Source: Helochares maculicollis (taxonomy: Eukaryota > Arthropoda > Insecta > Coleoptera > Hydrophilidae). Taken from it: a stretch of DNA of 52,842 bases. Shown here one piece after another: positions 1 to 11,770 of the stretch; positions within the stretch are counted from its first letter, which is position 1; every line of letters begins with the position of its first letter. Position numbers and translations under genes: made by a program. Below the pieces are notes generated by a model that had not been told where the DNA came from, ran no database searches, and saw nothing but the letters and a program-made list of their open reading frames with translations. The stretch is taken from contig JAWQRO010000139.1 in the NCBI GenBank assembly GCA_033557835.1, forward strand, positions 1 through 52,842, read 5' to 3'.

Positions 1-12
1 TATATATATATA
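1..12. repeat. AT dinucleotide run at left edge
   Basis: The window begins with alternating TA that runs directly into the terminal inverted repeat of a mariner element. TA is the mariner target site, so the element probably inserted into this microsatellite. Confidence 0.8.
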
Positions 13-41
13 TTAGGAGGACCGGAAAGTAATGTCGTTTT
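13..41. repeat. Mariner A terminal inverted repeat (3' end of element)
   Basis: The sequence begins TTAGGAGGACCGG and continues AAAGTAATGTCG, which is typical of mariner ends, and it sits directly after a TA. It lies 3' of the minus-strand transposase relic, where the 3' TIR is expected. The opposite TIR was not found convincingly. A TTAGGACGGCGCC-like stretch in reverse complement near 1171-1183 shares only the outer bases. Confidence 0.6.
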
Positions 42-72
42 AAGTTAAATTCACACGACTATATTTTTATTT

Positions 73-1075
73 CTAATCAACAATATATTCATCTTCGTTA
101 ACAACAACCTTTTGCCATCTAGTATACAAATTTTCAATGCCAGAGCGGTAAAAATCAATCGGTTTTTCTGTAAAATATGTCGAGATAGCATTTTAGACAT
201 CATCAAAATTTTCTCATTTTTTGCCACTAAGACATTATTGCAGTGATCGGAATAAATGGCATCCGAGGATGCAATATCGGGCGAGTATGGTGGGTGAGAC
301 GGTGTCTCCCAGCCCAATTCGTTAATTTTGTCTGAGGTCCGTTTTGCACAGTACGCTCTTGCATTGTCATGTTGCAGAATAACTCCTTTTTTCTTGACAA
401 TGTCCGGATACTTTTCAATCAAAGACCGGTTTATTCGTTCCAATTGTTCACAATAGACATCTGCATTAACAGTTTGTCCAGGTTTTAACACTTCAAAGTG
501 AACAACTACGGGTGTATTCCATCAAACACACATAAGTGCCTTTTTGGGGTGTAAACCCGGCTTTACAATAGTTCGTGGTAATTCATTTCGGCTGAGCCAC
601 TACATTTTGCTTTTCGGATTGTCGTACAGGACTCATTTTTCGCCTCCAGTCATCAAGCGATCAAAAAACGGATCTTTACGATGCCGTTGAATCAATACGT
701 TGCAAGTGATGGACCGGTTGGCTTTATTCTGTTCGGATAGATTATGGGGGACCCAAACACCAGCTCTGCTTATTTTTGCAATCTGCGGCAAATGTTGGAT
801 GGTTGACCAAAGTTGGTTAAGGCTGTTTGAAAGTTCCTCAATTGTTTGACATGAATTTGCTTCCACTTTTGCCCTTAGCACGTCGTTATCTAATGTTGTT
901 GGTCTTCCTGATAGATGGGCGTCCGAGAGATCAAAATTGCCTGATCTGAACTTGGAGAACCATCTTTGAATTGTCGAACGTCCAGTCCAATACGCTTGGA
1001 TAAACTTCGCAAATATTTTTAGTCGCAGCAGTTGCGGTATTACCCTTGCGAAAGTCAAAAAGCTTTCATTGCCGG
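73..1075 (-). pseudogene. Mariner-family transposase relic A (Tc1/mariner)
   Basis: This is a decayed mariner transposase. The DNA-binding part is readable from about 1058 downward: WFSKFRSGNFDL, then SGRPTTLDNDVL and VWVPHNLSEQNK. The catalytic part follows, with LKPGQTVNADVYCEQL, LQHDNARAY and HPPYSPDIASSD. One frame runs from 1058 to 51 but is broken by three in-frame stops between about 510 and 632. The first catalytic aspartate, in the family motif TGDEKW, is Gly here (TGGEK-stop). The second (HDNAR) and third (SSD) aspartates remain. Just after the third aspartate a one-base loss shifts the frame; the tail in the other frame (SGIENLYTRWQKV to EYIVD-stop, ending at 73) is clearly mariner. 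Another frameshift near 1000 separates FRKGNTATAATKN from the WFSKF segment. The copy cannot be active. Confidence 0.92.
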
Positions 1076-1865
1076 ATATACTCTCACTAAAGCTATATTT
1101 TTACAAGAAGTTGGATAATAGAGCAAAATCGATCTTTTCATGACAGTATTTCACATACATTGGGTATAGGGGCGCCGTCCTAATTAATGAATGAAAAGGG
1201 ATAGATTTAAAGTGTTTACAAATAAATCATAAAGGTAAAAAAATATTTCTGTTTAATGTAAATTGTTGCTACACCCAAGGACCGTAAATGGATGTATTAT
1301 CCCATAAAATTATAAGTTGTTTTGATCGTAGGTGTGCTTATCTTTAGTATTCAATTGTGCCAAAGAAAATATATGTATAATTGAGTTATGTATATAAGTC
1401 AAAGAAGTATTTTATTTGGTGGTTTGATTAAATGAGAACATTTATTAGTTATAGTTAAAAAAATAAAAAAACATTAAAAGTCCTTCTATATATGAACAGA
1501 TTGATTTTATATTTTTTAAGACATCGCAATCAATAGCGACCTAATATTTATAATCGCTATGTTATTAGAAATTATACCTCATATATATATTATTAAAGGC
1601 AACATACCATTAAATTGATTAAAATACTAGTCATCTGGTTAATGTTTTGGACAACCTGTCTCATTTGGAAAGAAGCCAAGTATATATATTAGAAACACAA
1701 TGGAAATCGATAAAGGATACATAATGTAGTTCGCCTAAAATTAAAAAGGCAAAAGACAAGCAAAATATAAAAATATAATTATTTTTGCAAAAAACCAATA
1801 TTCAGATTTTATTTTTTGAAAATTCTTCCGAGCAATAGGTATACTTGTTAACACTTAAGCATTGT
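1076..1865. other. AT-rich non-coding stretch
   Basis: I see no gene or known element. The 5' end of mariner A should lie within the first ~100 bases but is eroded. Confidence 0.5.
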
Positions 1866-2102
1866 CTTGGCTGAAATGACGCACTTCATGCGCGACAATT
1901 GGATCAGAAAATTTATAACACAAAGTTGACTATATAATGATTCTACTTAAAATACTTCTCTTGAATACAACTATATATGGTGTTTACAAATTCTAACTTA
2001 ACACTATCTTAAAACTAAACTTATGGTTATTGTCCTAATTCTGAAGCCTTCCGGTGGTGGGGACGCCATCCTCTCCCTTTGACGGCCCAATATGACGCAA
2101 CA
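1866..2102 (-). repeat. Possible solo LTR, BEL/Pao-like (copy 1)
   Basis: Read on the minus strand from 2102, the sequence begins TGTTGCGTCATATTGGG and matches 42621-42868 (plus strand) along its whole length. Shared blocks include AAAGGGAGAGGATGGCGT (AAAGGGAAAGGATGGCGT in the other copy), AAGTTTAGTTTTA, GTGTTAAG, and a distal GCGCATGA followed by TGCGTCATT and GAGCCAA or CAGCCAA. Clear similarity starts sharply at TGTTGCG, as an LTR beginning with TG would. The other copy precedes a BEL/Pao-type gag relic, hence the class assignment. No matching second LTR or internal region was seen beside this copy, so it could be a solo LTR. Confidence 0.5.
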
Positions 2103-4780
2103 ACCATGAAATTTCAGAAAGAGTCAACCTGAATGATCGGCGGATAATAAAATTTGTACTGTAAAAACTGTTACAGTGCACGCATTTTACTGATATGATA
2201 AATATCCAAAGAAAGTGCTGTTTTAATACATCTATTAACCGGAAAATTAGATTTATTCTTCAAAATATGAGTTCCAGATGTGTGAGGCATTCACTATATA
2301 ATTAAAACGAGAACAAAATACTATTTTTGCAAAATTTAAAAAAATATATATCTTTACACGAGTTTAAAAAGTGAACATTTTATATACGAGTTTGATAAAT
2401 TATAAATGAAAATTCAAGATACTATAGACATGAGTGAACTTTTAAAATCTTCGTTCAAACTTAAGATGCACGTTTGTCAAAAAGATAACTACCAAAGGGT
2501 TGTAAATATTTCATCTCTTATAAAAATGTGCATATCTAAAAAAAACAATTCGTAATATGATTTTCCTTTAAAATAGAGGCATAGGCACTGTAGTTCAAAC
2601 ACCGTTAATGCTATAGATAGGTGTTTTGTATTTTTTTTAATTCAATTTAAAAAGCGGTGACCATTGTATGTTTATAAAAGTGGCTGTAATTGTTTCAAGA
2701 ACAGTATTATGAAACAAAAAATTAGCATATGAAAAATATTGCATTTTAAAGAGCACAAAAATGTTATACTATTTTTTATATATTTTTATATTTTGCTTCT
2801 AAAAATAGGTGATTTGTAATATGCATTGCATGGAAGTAACATTTGCGAGTTAATATATAAAAATATGAACCGATAGTGCAAATTCAGAAAAACACAGCTG
2901 CTTCTATGAAGTTTTTTTATGCCTATTTATACAGAACTACTATAAAAAATAAACATCTTGAAGGAAAAACCTCAACCTTTAAATAATTAACTGTAATACT
3001 TTCAATTTGTTTTTTATTTCGATTTCTACATGGATCGTTATCTCTATAGAATTTTATGTATTAATTTTAAATCTAATGTATATAAAAGTATAAGCGGCTC
3101 ATATTTATTAGAAAGTTTTCAAAAACAAACTGTTTTATTTATAATAAGTACAAGAAACGCATTAACAAGTGAAATTCTAAAAGAATCCAGTTGATATTTC
3201 GATTTAAATACAATTAATACTGCCGAAAATGGAAATTTAGATGGATGACTTGATACACATTTTAGTTTTCAGGTTTTCAGAATTTCACACGAGCATAATA
3301 TAATATAATTCAAGCTTTTCTATACATTATTTCTACATAGTAATAGTAAAAATTGGTCTAAACTGTAGAAATTTAATGTTTCGTTATTTCAGTCACTAGG
3401 TGAAATTTAAAAACTGATTCATACAAGTATCAGCTTAGTATATTCTAATTATCTTAAGCATGTTAGAGATCTATATTTGCGCTGAGTACAGAATATATTT
3501 TTTTGTATTTGCAAAGAAGCAAACCAAATTCACAGATTGCAAATTTTTAAATTTCTTGGAATTATTTTTTTGAGAAACTATTTACAGTGTCTTTATTTTA
3601 TATTCCCGCATCTAAATTTTCAGATAAGCAATTCTAACTTTAATGCTCATATCTCTATATATAAGGGGATGTTGAATGGAGGCACTCAAGACTTTTTTAT
3701 TAATTTCACCACAAACTTATTCCACCGTTTTAATAATCTCGTTAATATTTGTTTGTTTGAACTTAGATCTAAAGCGTAATTTCGGTTGGTTTTGTTACTG
3801 AAGCCTTATGCTCGCGATTTTTAGAATTCCGTTTTGTCCGTTCCTTCAAAACAAATGGTAAGAAGCCCTAGATTAAACTTCCCTGTGATGATCATATCTT
3901 GAATGTGCCGTAACAGCAAATACATAATAATTGAGCGGTTCTTAAAAGTAATTTGATATTTCTTTTAACGTAATGAGGACAAATCTTTAATCTAAAGTCC
4001 TCGAAGTGACACATAGGTACTTGGCTAATTTTTATTTGTTACGTTTTTGTTCTAGGTAATGTTTTTTGAGATTTCACGTCCGCCACTTTCGATCCACGTT
4101 TATTACACATTATATATTGTTAATCAATTGAATTCAACGATAATTAATATCTTAGTATTCGATGCAATCAAGGTTGCTGATAAAATTTCTTTGTCACACT
4201 TTACTTTATATGAATTCCAAGAAGGAAGGAATGAAACAGCAGCCGGTACAAATTTAATTACCTGTAGGTGAAGGTACAGTTTTGTGCAGGCCATGCAGAA
4301 AATTTTTAAACAAGCGATTTTAATTTTAAGGATAAGTCTAATTATGGCGGTCATCTTTGATTGCTGATATTATCAAAATCAGATCCTTGTTAATATTTTG
4401 GGTTAAGATTTTAACTGAGGCCAGCAAACTGTTTTAGATCATATTAAACCAGGATTAGTATCAAAATATTCTCTTAATTTAAGATTTGAACGATCTGTTG
4501 TTTGTACCTCTCTGCTTGCTCAAAGTTTTTTTTTTGTAAAAATGACAACTATAGGTAAGCGGAATGAGTCATTTTAGAAAACATTGACAGAAAAAGAGCA
4601 CATTATATACCCCGCATCAAATTATTACAAAAGATATTTAAAAAGGTTATAAGATTATTTTTTCGAACTTCTTTATTGTTTTTGAATTTGTTATAGAAGC
4701 TTTTCATTTCAATCCTATTGCCTGGTGAGCCATTCTCTCCACATTCGAACCTGTTTTAATCGAAACTTCTTTAGTCTCTC
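2103..4780. other. AT-rich non-coding stretch
   Basis: About 2.7 kb of AT-rich unique sequence. Open frames at 3537-3779 and 4059-4354 are short, low in complexity and unlike any family I know. Nothing further can be supported. Confidence 0.5.
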
Positions 4781-5130
4781 CTGTTTCTCTTAGCGTTAAA
4801 TGAGCCGTGACGAAAAAGTCCCTCCGGGCCAGTGGGGGTCAAATTGAACGTTTTCAATTTATCCGCGTTCAGATGAGATGGCAAGACGAGATAGGGTAGA
4901 GCTGGTGGCCCAGATTTCTATCAGGACAAAGGGCCATCCATTCGAGTGTGACAAGCGACAAACCGGTCCTAATTCACTCACCCTATTGCCAGCAACAAAA
5001 TTCGCACTCGTCTTGCTTCTTGTACCCCTGAAACGCCGCACCAGAGCTACCGCAGCGCCGTTGGACGTCGTCTTTGCGGCCGACGTCACCGTCCTAGAAT
5101 CCAATTCCCCACACAAAAGACCTGAAGGCT
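4781..5130. other. GC-elevated unique patch
   Basis: Base composition rises sharply and CpG dinucleotides are common, including a GCCGTTGGACGTCG stretch. Both strands stay open (minus 4859-5116, plus 4878-5243), which is a by-product of composition. Neither translation resembles a known domain. It could be a conserved regulatory block or a non-coding exon. Confidence 0.3.
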
Positions 5131-5837
5131 CCTTTTATTGGTTCTATATACATCTCTTCTTCATACACGCGAGATTCATGTTAGCGATAAGCCCATATCG
5201 CGCAGATTTTGAATATTTGATTCTAAATCATGTGATGACTTAATCCAACTGCCTTTACAGAATAAAATATTCTTGGAAAGATAAGGCACTTTTAAGTAGA
5301 CTGCGCTCTTTAAAATCTGGAAATGAAATGACCAAATAATCCAGAATATTGTGGCTAACACTAATAATAATCGTTACTCGAACAATTTTACTTAATATGT
5401 TGATTCTCTTTTGGGTAGATAAAACAATTGTTAGCAATTGACCGTAGCTTCGCTTGCAGTAATTTTAGAATGTTGGCGATTTTTGAGCTATAATATTGAA
5501 TAATAAACGAATGCATCTTAAATTCCCTCATCATAATATCGCTCAAGATTTTTTACCGTGATGTTAAGGGACATTTTAACGATTCAGTTACAACATTTGC
5601 ATCGGAGAATATTTATGAAATAAACTAAAGACTATGTAGTTGAGTTTTGTTGAAATCTATGTAGCTTTGTTTATTAAAACGTTAGATAATTATATGAGTT
5701 CATTTACAATATTCGGTCTTCATTTTCGTACAGGCGATTCATCAATTATTGCTCATAATTATTTTCAGTGCGAAATTTGAGCCCCAAAATGTGTCTAATC
5801 TTATATTTTACCACTACTTGTAATCTGATATATAGGA
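5131..5837. other. AT-rich non-coding stretch
   Basis: No gene is recognised. The reverse transcriptase part of the retroelement that follows would be expected here but cannot be read, so that element is 5'-truncated. Confidence 0.45.
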
Positions 5838-7180
5838 CGTTTACAACCAGATGTAGAAAGACAATGTTTTGGAGTAATGGGATCCACTCTGATGGAAGCT
5901 CTTTACATTGAGTCTCAGGAACCCCTCTTCTACTTCGAATTAGATACCAGGCAATAAAATATGTTACAAAGATTCAAGCATTAGAGAATAATCTTATCTG
6001 GAGTACTATGGTTAACTTAGCCATAGCGGATAATACAATAACGTTCTAGAAAAAGAAGATTTCCCCTTTACTTGCCAAGGTCTTCAATTATGTCACCAGT
6101 CTGAATATTCATATCATGACTCTCAAGATTCCAAGCATCTCTTTCCATCAGTACTTTTTGAGGGAAACCATTCATTTCCTCAAGTAAACCGGATTAATGC
6201 AATGCAATATTCAAATGTTTAGACATATTTATTGGCAGTTAACTGACTGGACTGTTGTATTTACAAATGTACCCAAAAGTGATGAAGGCGTGGGTCGTGT
6301 GTTTTACGACAGTAAATCAAACACATCTAAACTATTTAGGCTGCATTGTCGTTTATCTGTGCTTACCAGGGAAGCTATAGCCATCTTTCAGAATCTATGT
6401 TGTTATAAGACCAGAAACATAAGGATCCCCCTAGCGATATTGACTGACAGCGTTAGTGTCCTTAAGACTTCATCCAACCGAAAGTGTTATGTGCATATGA
6501 ACCAAGACATCTGTTTTCGCTAGAGCTAAGAAATCAGGTCTTCTACTCCAAAAGATCCGCTGTGTTCAGCAACTGCTGACTCGTGTCCTTATCGAGCATT
6601 GGAAATTTTTATCCTTAAGGATTCGGGTAAGTTTTGTTGGATTAAGGCATATATATGATTAATATACGCTGCAGAAAAATTGCGAAGCTGCAACACAGCG
6701 GATCTTTTGGAGTAGAAGACCTGATTTCTTAGCTCTAGCGAAAACAGATGTCTTGGTGCGCAGCTGAGATAAGAAATAGCTGTGTCGAGGAGAACCACTC
6801 ATTATGCCAGAGTACACCCACGAGTTAAATTTAAACCATGTTACAAAATCAGAACAAAATTATTTAGGAAAACACAGACTACCACTGAACACATGAAATT
6901 CGGCCATGGTAGATATACTGTCCTTTTTTAAAAGATCGGTGTGTTGGACTCGCCAGAGTGCAACTGTGGATATGAAGTCGGCACCTAAACCATATTGTTT
7001 CATCTGTCCAAAAAGATAAAAAATCTAATAAACCTGTTGCAATCTCTAGAAAGTGTTGGAGTACAATTACCCACAAATATCACAGTGTTTGTGGGTCTGA
7101 ATTGTGCGAGTGTTTTAGAAATATTCATAAAATTTCTACTGGATATTAGGTTGCAGCTATATGACTATTCTGAAAAATAA
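5838..7180 (+). pseudogene. Jockey-like non-LTR retrotransposon, ORF2 C-terminal relic (RNase H region)
   Basis: This is the 3' part of a non-LTR retrotransposon polyprotein. The region between reverse transcriptase and RNase H is readable around 5875-6050: GVMGSTLMEALYIES, then after a frameshift LLRIRYQAIKYVTK. The RNase H domain runs from about 6245: FTNVPKSDEGVG, REAIAIFQ, AILTDSVSVLK. The first catalytic aspartate (family motif TDGSK) is Asn here, while the acidic residues in REAIAI and TDS remain. The terminal segment is near 6930-7170: VLDSPECNCGYEVG and VQLPTNITVFVGLN. This is the usual Cys-containing tail of Jockey-group elements. Stops and frameshifts occur throughout. A perfect 66-bp inverted repeat interrupts the RNase H reading (see 6501-6757). 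Confidence 0.85.
6501..6757. repeat. Perfect 66-bp inverted repeat with 125-base spacer
   Basis: Bases 6501-6566 (starting ACCAAGACATCTG) are the exact reverse complement of 6692-6757 (ending CAGATGTCTTGGT). The spacer is 6567-6691. No mismatch was found over the 66 bases, although the surrounding retroelement is full of stops and shifts. The inversion is therefore much younger than the retroelement, or is kept identical by gene conversion. Similarity stops abruptly at both outer edges. Confidence 0.95.
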
Positions 7181-8094
7181 TAACGTGGCTTCTGGGCAAA
7201 GGTTCAGACAAAGCTTTAAATAAAATCTGATTACGTGAAATCTTACAGGTTTTAGAAAAAAATATTTTTCGAAAACTTCTCTAGAAAGTGTCTATCAGCA
7301 TTTGTATTATACAATTTTTAAAATTATTTCAAAGTGTAATTATATATACATATACATAAACTTCAACACAAATATTCAACATTATAATAAGTTTTTAAAG
7401 ACTTTTCGTTTCTTATTTAGTACATATGTTACTTTAAGATGCAAGTTGGAATATTAATGTAGGTAATTTGCAAAGTCTTGCATTTTACAAAGAGTAACAA
7501 TATCTTTTTAAGAAGTTGAACATTTAACGCTTGTAAGACTTTTTGCATAAGAGTATAGTGTAAATTTAAAATCTCACAATCGAATATTACCGGATGAGAA
7601 TCGACGCCGGATGATTTAAACGGGTTTACATTTTCATGCTTATTATTTAGCAAAATATTCTCATCAGGAACTAAAATAGGATTTAGAATTAAAAAAAGTC
7701 AACTCAATCGATCGAATTTCAACTTGCCTTTGCATTAAGAAGCGGATGACTTGATCGTCGAGTCATTGGCTCCTTTATAACTGACATGATATTGTCGTAT
7801 TATTAAATGAAAACTACTATTTTTTAATTTTGACCATTTTTGTAGATTTTTAGCTTGATAGCCCAGTTGAAACTATGCAGACGTGCGTTTTTCATTGTGA
7901 TTATTGGAATGCTGCATCCTAATCGAAAATTATGCTTAAAAGTTGAAGTTTTCTTTTTAAAATACCGTTTCCAGTGTTTCGTTCAGCTGGACAGCTGAAA
8001 AGGATTTTAATATCTTTCAAGCGTGTAAAACATTTCAATTCAATCAATAGCTTCATTTAAATGGCTAGTTAACTGACAAAACTTTGAAAAGTGT
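7181..8094. other. AT-rich stretch; its end belongs to the dispersed repeat
   Basis: No gene was found. The part from about 7966 (CCGTTTCCAGTGTTTCG) resembles 11349 onward (CCGTTTCTAGTGTTTAG) and seems to be the upstream part of the dispersed repeat whose core follows. Confidence 0.4.
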
Positions 8095-8352
8095 GAATGT
8101 AAACAGGTACTTCCGGTGTTCCTACATGCTTCAAAGTTAATTCAAATAGACAATTTTGCAATAATAGCCGTATGCCAAATTTCTCCACCTTAAAAAACCT
8201 AGACGCTACCGTGTTTGCATACACATACACAAACAACATACCAAAAATGGTCAAAAGGCAAAAATACTACAAAAGCTCGAGGTCGAATGTTGTTATGATC
8301 GCAAAACGTTCCCTTTTCTATACTTCATATAGTAGACGGAAATGTAAAAAAA
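8095..8352 (+). repeat. Dispersed repeat family, copy 1
   Basis: The core starts with GGTACTTCCGGTGTTCC and CTACATGC, continues through GCCGTATGCCAAATTTC and ACATACACAAACA, and ends GGAAATGTAAAAA. The same order of blocks recurs at 11460-11665 and, inverted, at 47380-47700. The CCAAATTTC block is common in 3' untranslated regions of RTE-type elements, so this may be a non-autonomous non-LTR derivative. I cannot name the family. Confidence 0.7.
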
Positions 8353-9596
8353 ATTAAGTAAATATTTTTATCCAATCGCAATCAAATTTTGTGTTTGATT
8401 GACTTAAGTCGTATAACTTTGTTAGTTTACCTCATAGAAAATTAGTAACCAAGTATGTACTGCGTAAGGTACCGAAGCAAAATGGCTATAGCCTCTCAAT
8501 CATATTTAAAAACAATAATTGCATGCATCATAATTAAAAGTTGCAATTTGTAGTCGTTCAACATTCTCGCAATCATAAAATCCGTGAATCTCCTCTCTTG
8601 CAATTGGCTGCTTCTCGAAACCTTTATTTTTAACATAAGAAGAATTGCTAGAGGATATATTATAGGTATATTGGCATCTGTGGGCTAATAAAATCGCAAA
8701 TGTTGATTTGAAAGGCTTCGCTAACCGAGAATACTTATGATCCCTGAAACCTAATAATGTGTAAATGGTAAATGTAGGAATAGAGATTAAAGTCTCCTGT
8801 GTACAGCCCTACAAATTTAGCAGCTTCTGGGCTGAATTTGCTCAGTCTCGGTGTCTCAGAGCCACCTTAATGATTCATTAAAATACAATTAGCGTTAGCC
8901 CAAAGGGTAGTCAGGTCTCTTGGAGTCACGCTTGGCATTGGCCCCCCTGAGGCTTTCGCAATGTAGAGGCGTTGAGGCCGTGAAATAATTAGTGACAGAA
9001 TTTATATTTTAATTTGTTCTCAAAGAGTTTACATTACTATTTGCCGTGAAAAAGTTGTAGATTTAAAAATGAAAATGTTATATGCGATAATTAACCTGCT
9101 ATAAAAAGAGGTAATTACAATTAAATTGATTAATGATCTGGACGTTTTAGTGGTAAGGCAACAGCTTATCAAGGCTTTTTCCTATATTATTTTCTTACTA
9201 ACCGGTACAATAATAAAAGCCGGCGAGGAGCTCCTCTGTCATTAATTTTATAATTGTCCCGCGCTCCTCTCTGTTACCTAAGGAGTCGCAGCCATGCCGA
9301 GGATATTTTTATGACGTGCGAGGTGCACTAAGTGCAGTTGCAATTGGCTGCTTTTCACGTCGCTTGACTATTGATTTTAGCACAACAAACTTGTAGGTAC
9401 ACAGAAGCGGCAGCATCGAGAAATCAGTTGCATTTAGGAAACGTTTTTATTGCGCCTGCTCCTCTGATGTGGTATCTACCTACAATCCCATGACCATATA
9501 ATATCAAATTGACATTTTATCTTTTCGTGGTTTGCAAGCCCGACCCTATATTCAAAGCGGGAAATTATCTGATTTTTAATACTTAGTGCAAATTAC
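8353..9596. other. Non-coding stretch with a GC-elevated patch (about 9220-9480)
   Basis: No gene is recognised. The 8800-8990 segment and the 9220-9480 segment are richer in GC and of higher complexity than their surroundings. Confidence 0.35.
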
Positions 9597-10475
9597 TAGA
9601 TTGCTCAAAAAGTTTACCGGTTTGATAAGAGAGGGCGCTGCTACTAGTATAATTTTTTTGTTATGTTGGTACACTCTTCATATGGACGTATGTGAAGTTT
9701 CATTTTAATCTGTCAATTCATTCTTTGTTTATAAGCCATTTAGTATCGGCGATTCACTGTATTTTTTACAATGGAAAACTCAAGTATCGTGCAGTGATTG
9801 GATTTTTACTTTTAGAAGGTTTAAAAGCAGCAGACATTTATGATCGAATGTTGAAAGTGTGTAAGAACTATTCTTCTTCAATTAGTACAGTATAAAGATG
9901 GATTGCAGAAATTAAACGGAGTAGTACAAACCTTGAAGCCGATCTACCAAAAATCGTAGAAAAAATACAGGTATCGTATTGGAACATCGTCGAGTGAATG
10001 AAAGAGATTTAGTAGAAGCCCTAGGCTTTACATTGGGCACTGTAAGAAATATTTTGACTGAAAAATTGGGTTTCAGAAAGCTCAGTGCCTATAGATAAGA
10101 CTAGGGTTTATTACCATGATCTTGAATCAAAACAAGAGGCTAAAGAGTGGTCTAAGCTTAGTTCTTCGGATCTGAGACGAGTTTTTGTCCAGAAATAAGC
10201 CAAAAAGAATTCATGAAAAAAGACCCGGTTTGTAGAACAAAAATCCATTTTTATCAGGACAATGCACCGTGACACAAAAGCATTTTGACAATGGCTAAAA
10301 TCCATGAATTGTTGGCTCATCCACCAGACTCCTACTTAAGGAGAGGATTTATTAAATTGGAATCTAGTTGGAACGTGTATTCTTGTTTAGGGAGATTGTA
10401 CTGAATAATAACGTTTATTTCAAACCATAAAATTTTATTTTTCATATCGAGCCTCAAAACTTATTGCGTAACCTA
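9597..10475 (+). mobile_element. Mariner B element with both inverted repeats
   Basis: The left end reads GATTGCTCAAAAAGTTTACC after a TA, and the right end, in reverse complement, reads GGTTACGCAATAAGTTTTGA, also next to TA. The two ends agree at most positions over about 30 bases. The element is about 880 bp, against a usual mariner length near 1.3 kb, so it carries internal deletions. Confidence 0.75.
9771..10408 (+). pseudogene. Mariner B transposase relic
   Basis: The N-terminal helix-turn-helix region is readable: an ATG at 9771 begins MEN, followed in another frame by YRAVIGFLLLEGLKAADI and the linked segment RWIAEIKRSSTNLEAD. Further on, VEALGFTLGTVRNIL and LGFRKLSA match the second helix-turn-helix. 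The second catalytic block appears as FYQDNAP then a stop and KSILTMAKIHELLAH. The stretch that should hold the third aspartate is lost, and the text jumps to a C-terminal fragment, GFIKLESSWNV. Stops and shifts are frequent. It differs in sequence from the other mariner relics here, so it is a separate lineage, possibly of the irritans type. Confidence 0.85.
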
Positions 10476-11189
10476 ATAATATTAAAAATCTGGATTGTCT
10501 CCACTCAACATTCTCGTATAAATGTATAGTAGAAAAGTTACTGGGCCAAATTAAAAAAAAACCTTTTCCAGGCTATAAAATCAAAATTTCAAAGGTCCGA
10601 AATTAAAGCGAGGCTTTTCACGTTTACTTAGGCAACGCGATTGAAACTTCAATGTTTAAAGTAGAAAGTCTTATGCACATCATTAAAAAAATTATCACAG
10701 AATACCGCTACCAAGACATGGTATTAACAACCTGACTGTGTAGGACTGACAGTTTTGAAATAATTAATTGTCTTATAATTAAACAGTCAAAAATTAACAG
10801 CCAACTACGAAATATCGCGGTCATAAATATAATGTTTGAATATTGAAAATCTCGCACTTAAAGTTAGCCTTTCGTTTGTGCCATACATACTATGAAGCCT
10901 TAACTTGAAAATCTCAGTCTATCAACAATTTGTCCTGAAAATCAATTTGAGCTAATTTTTAGCAATTAGTAATTAAAGTTGCAGTTTTTAAAGCCTGTTA
11001 AATGTTTAGCGGGCATGCAAAATTTTGGCAATTGCCCAGCTTATTAACTTGGAATTATTTAAAAAATTGCACTGCTGGTATTGCGATCAAAATGAAATTT
11101 TCTCTCTACTACTTTTAATGGATTTAAAGACGTTTGTAAAATCTTAACTCGATAGGTGTTTTGAATGGTTTGTTTACACGAAAAAAATT
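10476..11189. other. AT-rich stretch, partly diverged dispersed repeat
   Basis: No gene was found. From about 10990 the sequence shares blocks such as AAATTTTGG(C/G)AATTGC with 11410-11430 and probably belongs to the upstream part of the dispersed repeat. Confidence 0.35.
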
Positions 11190-11335
11190 GAAACAGTGTA
11201 GGTAAACACCTACTTTCAGTGGTCCTATATGACCCAGACTATTATGAATCTATGATTTTATTACAGCTGTTTGCAAAATATCATCGCTCATCCCCAAATG
11301 ATCTGAAAGATATCGTGTTTATATTCATATATTCA
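11190..11335 (+). repeat. Dispersed repeat family, partial copy 2
   Basis: The blocks CCTACTTTCAGTGGTCCTA and ATCATCGCTC correspond to the core of the family at 8095 and 47380. It is diverged, and the end bearing AATGTAAAAA is missing. Confidence 0.5.
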
Positions 11336-11459
11336 GAAGCCATTAACATGCCGTTTCTAGTGTTTAGTTCAGCTTGAAACTTCATAGTTTAGTCTTATAT
11401 GCGTGTAAGAAATTTTGGGAATTGCTCCATTTATATGTCCAGTTTACCTAAAATTTAAA

Positions 11460-11665
11460 ATTGTGTAGATAAAGAGGTACTTTTGATGGTCCTACATGCC
11501 TCAAAAATTGATACCAATATATGAGTTTTAACATACACACAAACATTATTCTACAATGGGTAAAATGGATTCAGGGACCTACAAAGCGTGGGGAGTTGAG
11601 ATCGAATTTTTTCATGATTGCAATACCTCCTCTATACTTCCTATGGTAAATGGAAATGTAAAAAA
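11460..11665 (+). repeat. Dispersed repeat family, copy 3
   Basis: It starts GGTACTTTTGATGGTCC and CTACATGCC, then ATACACACAAACA, GGATTCAGGG, GATCGAATTTTTTCATGAT and CTATACTTCC, and ends GGAAATGTAAAAA. The order matches copies 1 and 4. Confidence 0.7.
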
Positions 11666-11712
11666 GATGAATAGTAAAGCGATACTCTGAAGAGGAGACA
11701 TGATGAATGGAA

Positions 11713-11770
11713 AAGCGATGATGAATCTGGGAAGCAATGATGAATCTGGGAAGCGATAATAATTAAGGAA
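11713..11770 (+). repeat. Short tandem repeat, 19-bp unit
   Basis: Unit AAGCGATGATGAATCTGGG (11713-11731) is followed by AAGCAATGATGAATCTGGG (11732-11750), then by diverged units beginning AAGCGATAATAA and AAGTGATGATGG. Confidence 0.8.

Noticed and set aside
1171..1183. Possible outer inverted repeat of mariner A
   Set aside because: In reverse complement only about the first six bases (TTAGGA) match the repeat at 13-41; the inner bases do not.
4859..5243. Overlapping open frames on both strands in a GC patch
   Set aside because: They are mirror frames of GC-rich DNA with no recognisable domain.
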